Source: JAKAGZ01 sp035266865 (GTDB lineage: Bacteria > Bacteroidota > Ignavibacteria > Ignavibacteriales > Ignavibacteriaceae). Taken from it: a stretch of DNA of 6,504 nucleotides. A program made the position numbers and the translations under genes. This document shows positions 6,322 to 6,504 of the stretch, one piece after another (the first letter of the stretch is position 1; the number at the start of each line of letters is the position of its first letter). The DNA is taken from the NCBI GenBank assembly GCA_035266865.1, contig DATFMR010000022.1, positions 1 through 6,504 of the forward strand. The letters run 5' to 3'. The notes beneath the pieces are model-generated. The model searched no databases. It worked only from the letters and a program-made list of their open reading frames with translations, and was not told the DNA's origin.

Positions 6322-6504
6322 TTAAGAACCCATCTTCAAAATCTCATCCCATTCTTTTTTTTCAACGGGCATAACAGATAGACGGTTTCCTCTCTGTACC
6401 AGTCTCATATTTTGCAATTTAGGGTTTTCCTTTATTGCTGCTAGTGTAACAGGATTTTTAAATTTCTTTTCAAGTTTTATATCAACCATATACCAGGTTG
6501 GATT
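6322..6504 (-). CDS. EVE-domain protein, C-terminal 60 residues (5' end outside window)
   Basis: Reading the minus strand from the right edge gives 60 codons ending in TAA at 6324-6322. The peptide runs NPTWYMVDIKLEKKF, then KNPVTLAAIKENPKLQNMRL, then VQRGNRLSVMPVEKKEWDEI, and ends LKMGS. The W-x-MVD segment, the P-V-(T/S)-L-x-x-(I/L)-K block and the (Q/R)-R-G-N-R-L-S-V-x-P-V-x-x-x-E-W ending are the C-terminal hallmarks of the EVE domain (PF01878, as in human THYN1). EVE domains are PUA-like folds thought to read modified bases such as 5-methylcytosine derivatives in DNA; stand-alone bacterial copies are about 135-160 residues. The actual role is not established for the single-domain bacterial proteins. 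The start and promoter lie beyond the window. It converges on the methyltransferase, 80 bases away. Confidence 0.85.
   Translation of the reverse strand, partial: NPTWYMVDIKLEKKFKNPVTLAAIKENPKLQNMRLVQRGNRLSVMPVEKKEWDEILKMGS

Overview
The window is AT-rich chromosomal DNA from a bacterium, most likely a member of the Bacteroidota/Ignavibacteriota (FCB) group. The reasons are a BatA-type membrane protein of the kind common there, a TAnnTTTG-like promoter element, strong A/T bias at third codon positions, and two intergenic repeat types that I recall from AT-rich genomes of this group. The phylum assignment is inference; no rRNA or tRNA is present. There is no sign of phage, plasmid, insertion sequence or CRISPR.

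Layout, left to right. Positions 2-652 hold the C-terminal third or so of a BatA-domain membrane protein whose start lies outside the window. It is followed after 20 bases by hflX (ribosome-associated GTPase, 673-1947), probably in the same transcript. An 85-base gap carries a candidate promoter and a good ribosome binding site. Next comes a histidine/aromatic amino acid ammonia-lyase (2033-3556), with rmuC (3563-4858) only 6 bases downstream. A 153-base gap contains a 77-base nested palindrome. A GNAT acetyltransferase (5012-5443) and a SAM-dependent methyltransferase (5444-6241) follow with no base between stop and start. An 80-base gap holds a second, ACTAAG-rich inverted repeat. At the right edge, on the minus strand and converging on the methyltransferase, is the C-terminal end of an EVE-domain protein (6322-6504).

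The genes do not form one obvious pathway. They look like three short co-directional transcription units (BatA-hflX, lyase-rmuC, GNAT-methyltransferase) plus a convergent EVE gene. The most notable point is in the lyase: the residue that normally supplies the serine of the Ala-Ser-Gly MIO cofactor is cysteine (Ala142-Cys143-Gly144), while the other catalytic residues I can align are kept. No hutU, hutI or hutG is nearby, so its substrate is open. I found no convincing multi-gene novel system; the lyase and the two structured repeats are the items worth a second look.
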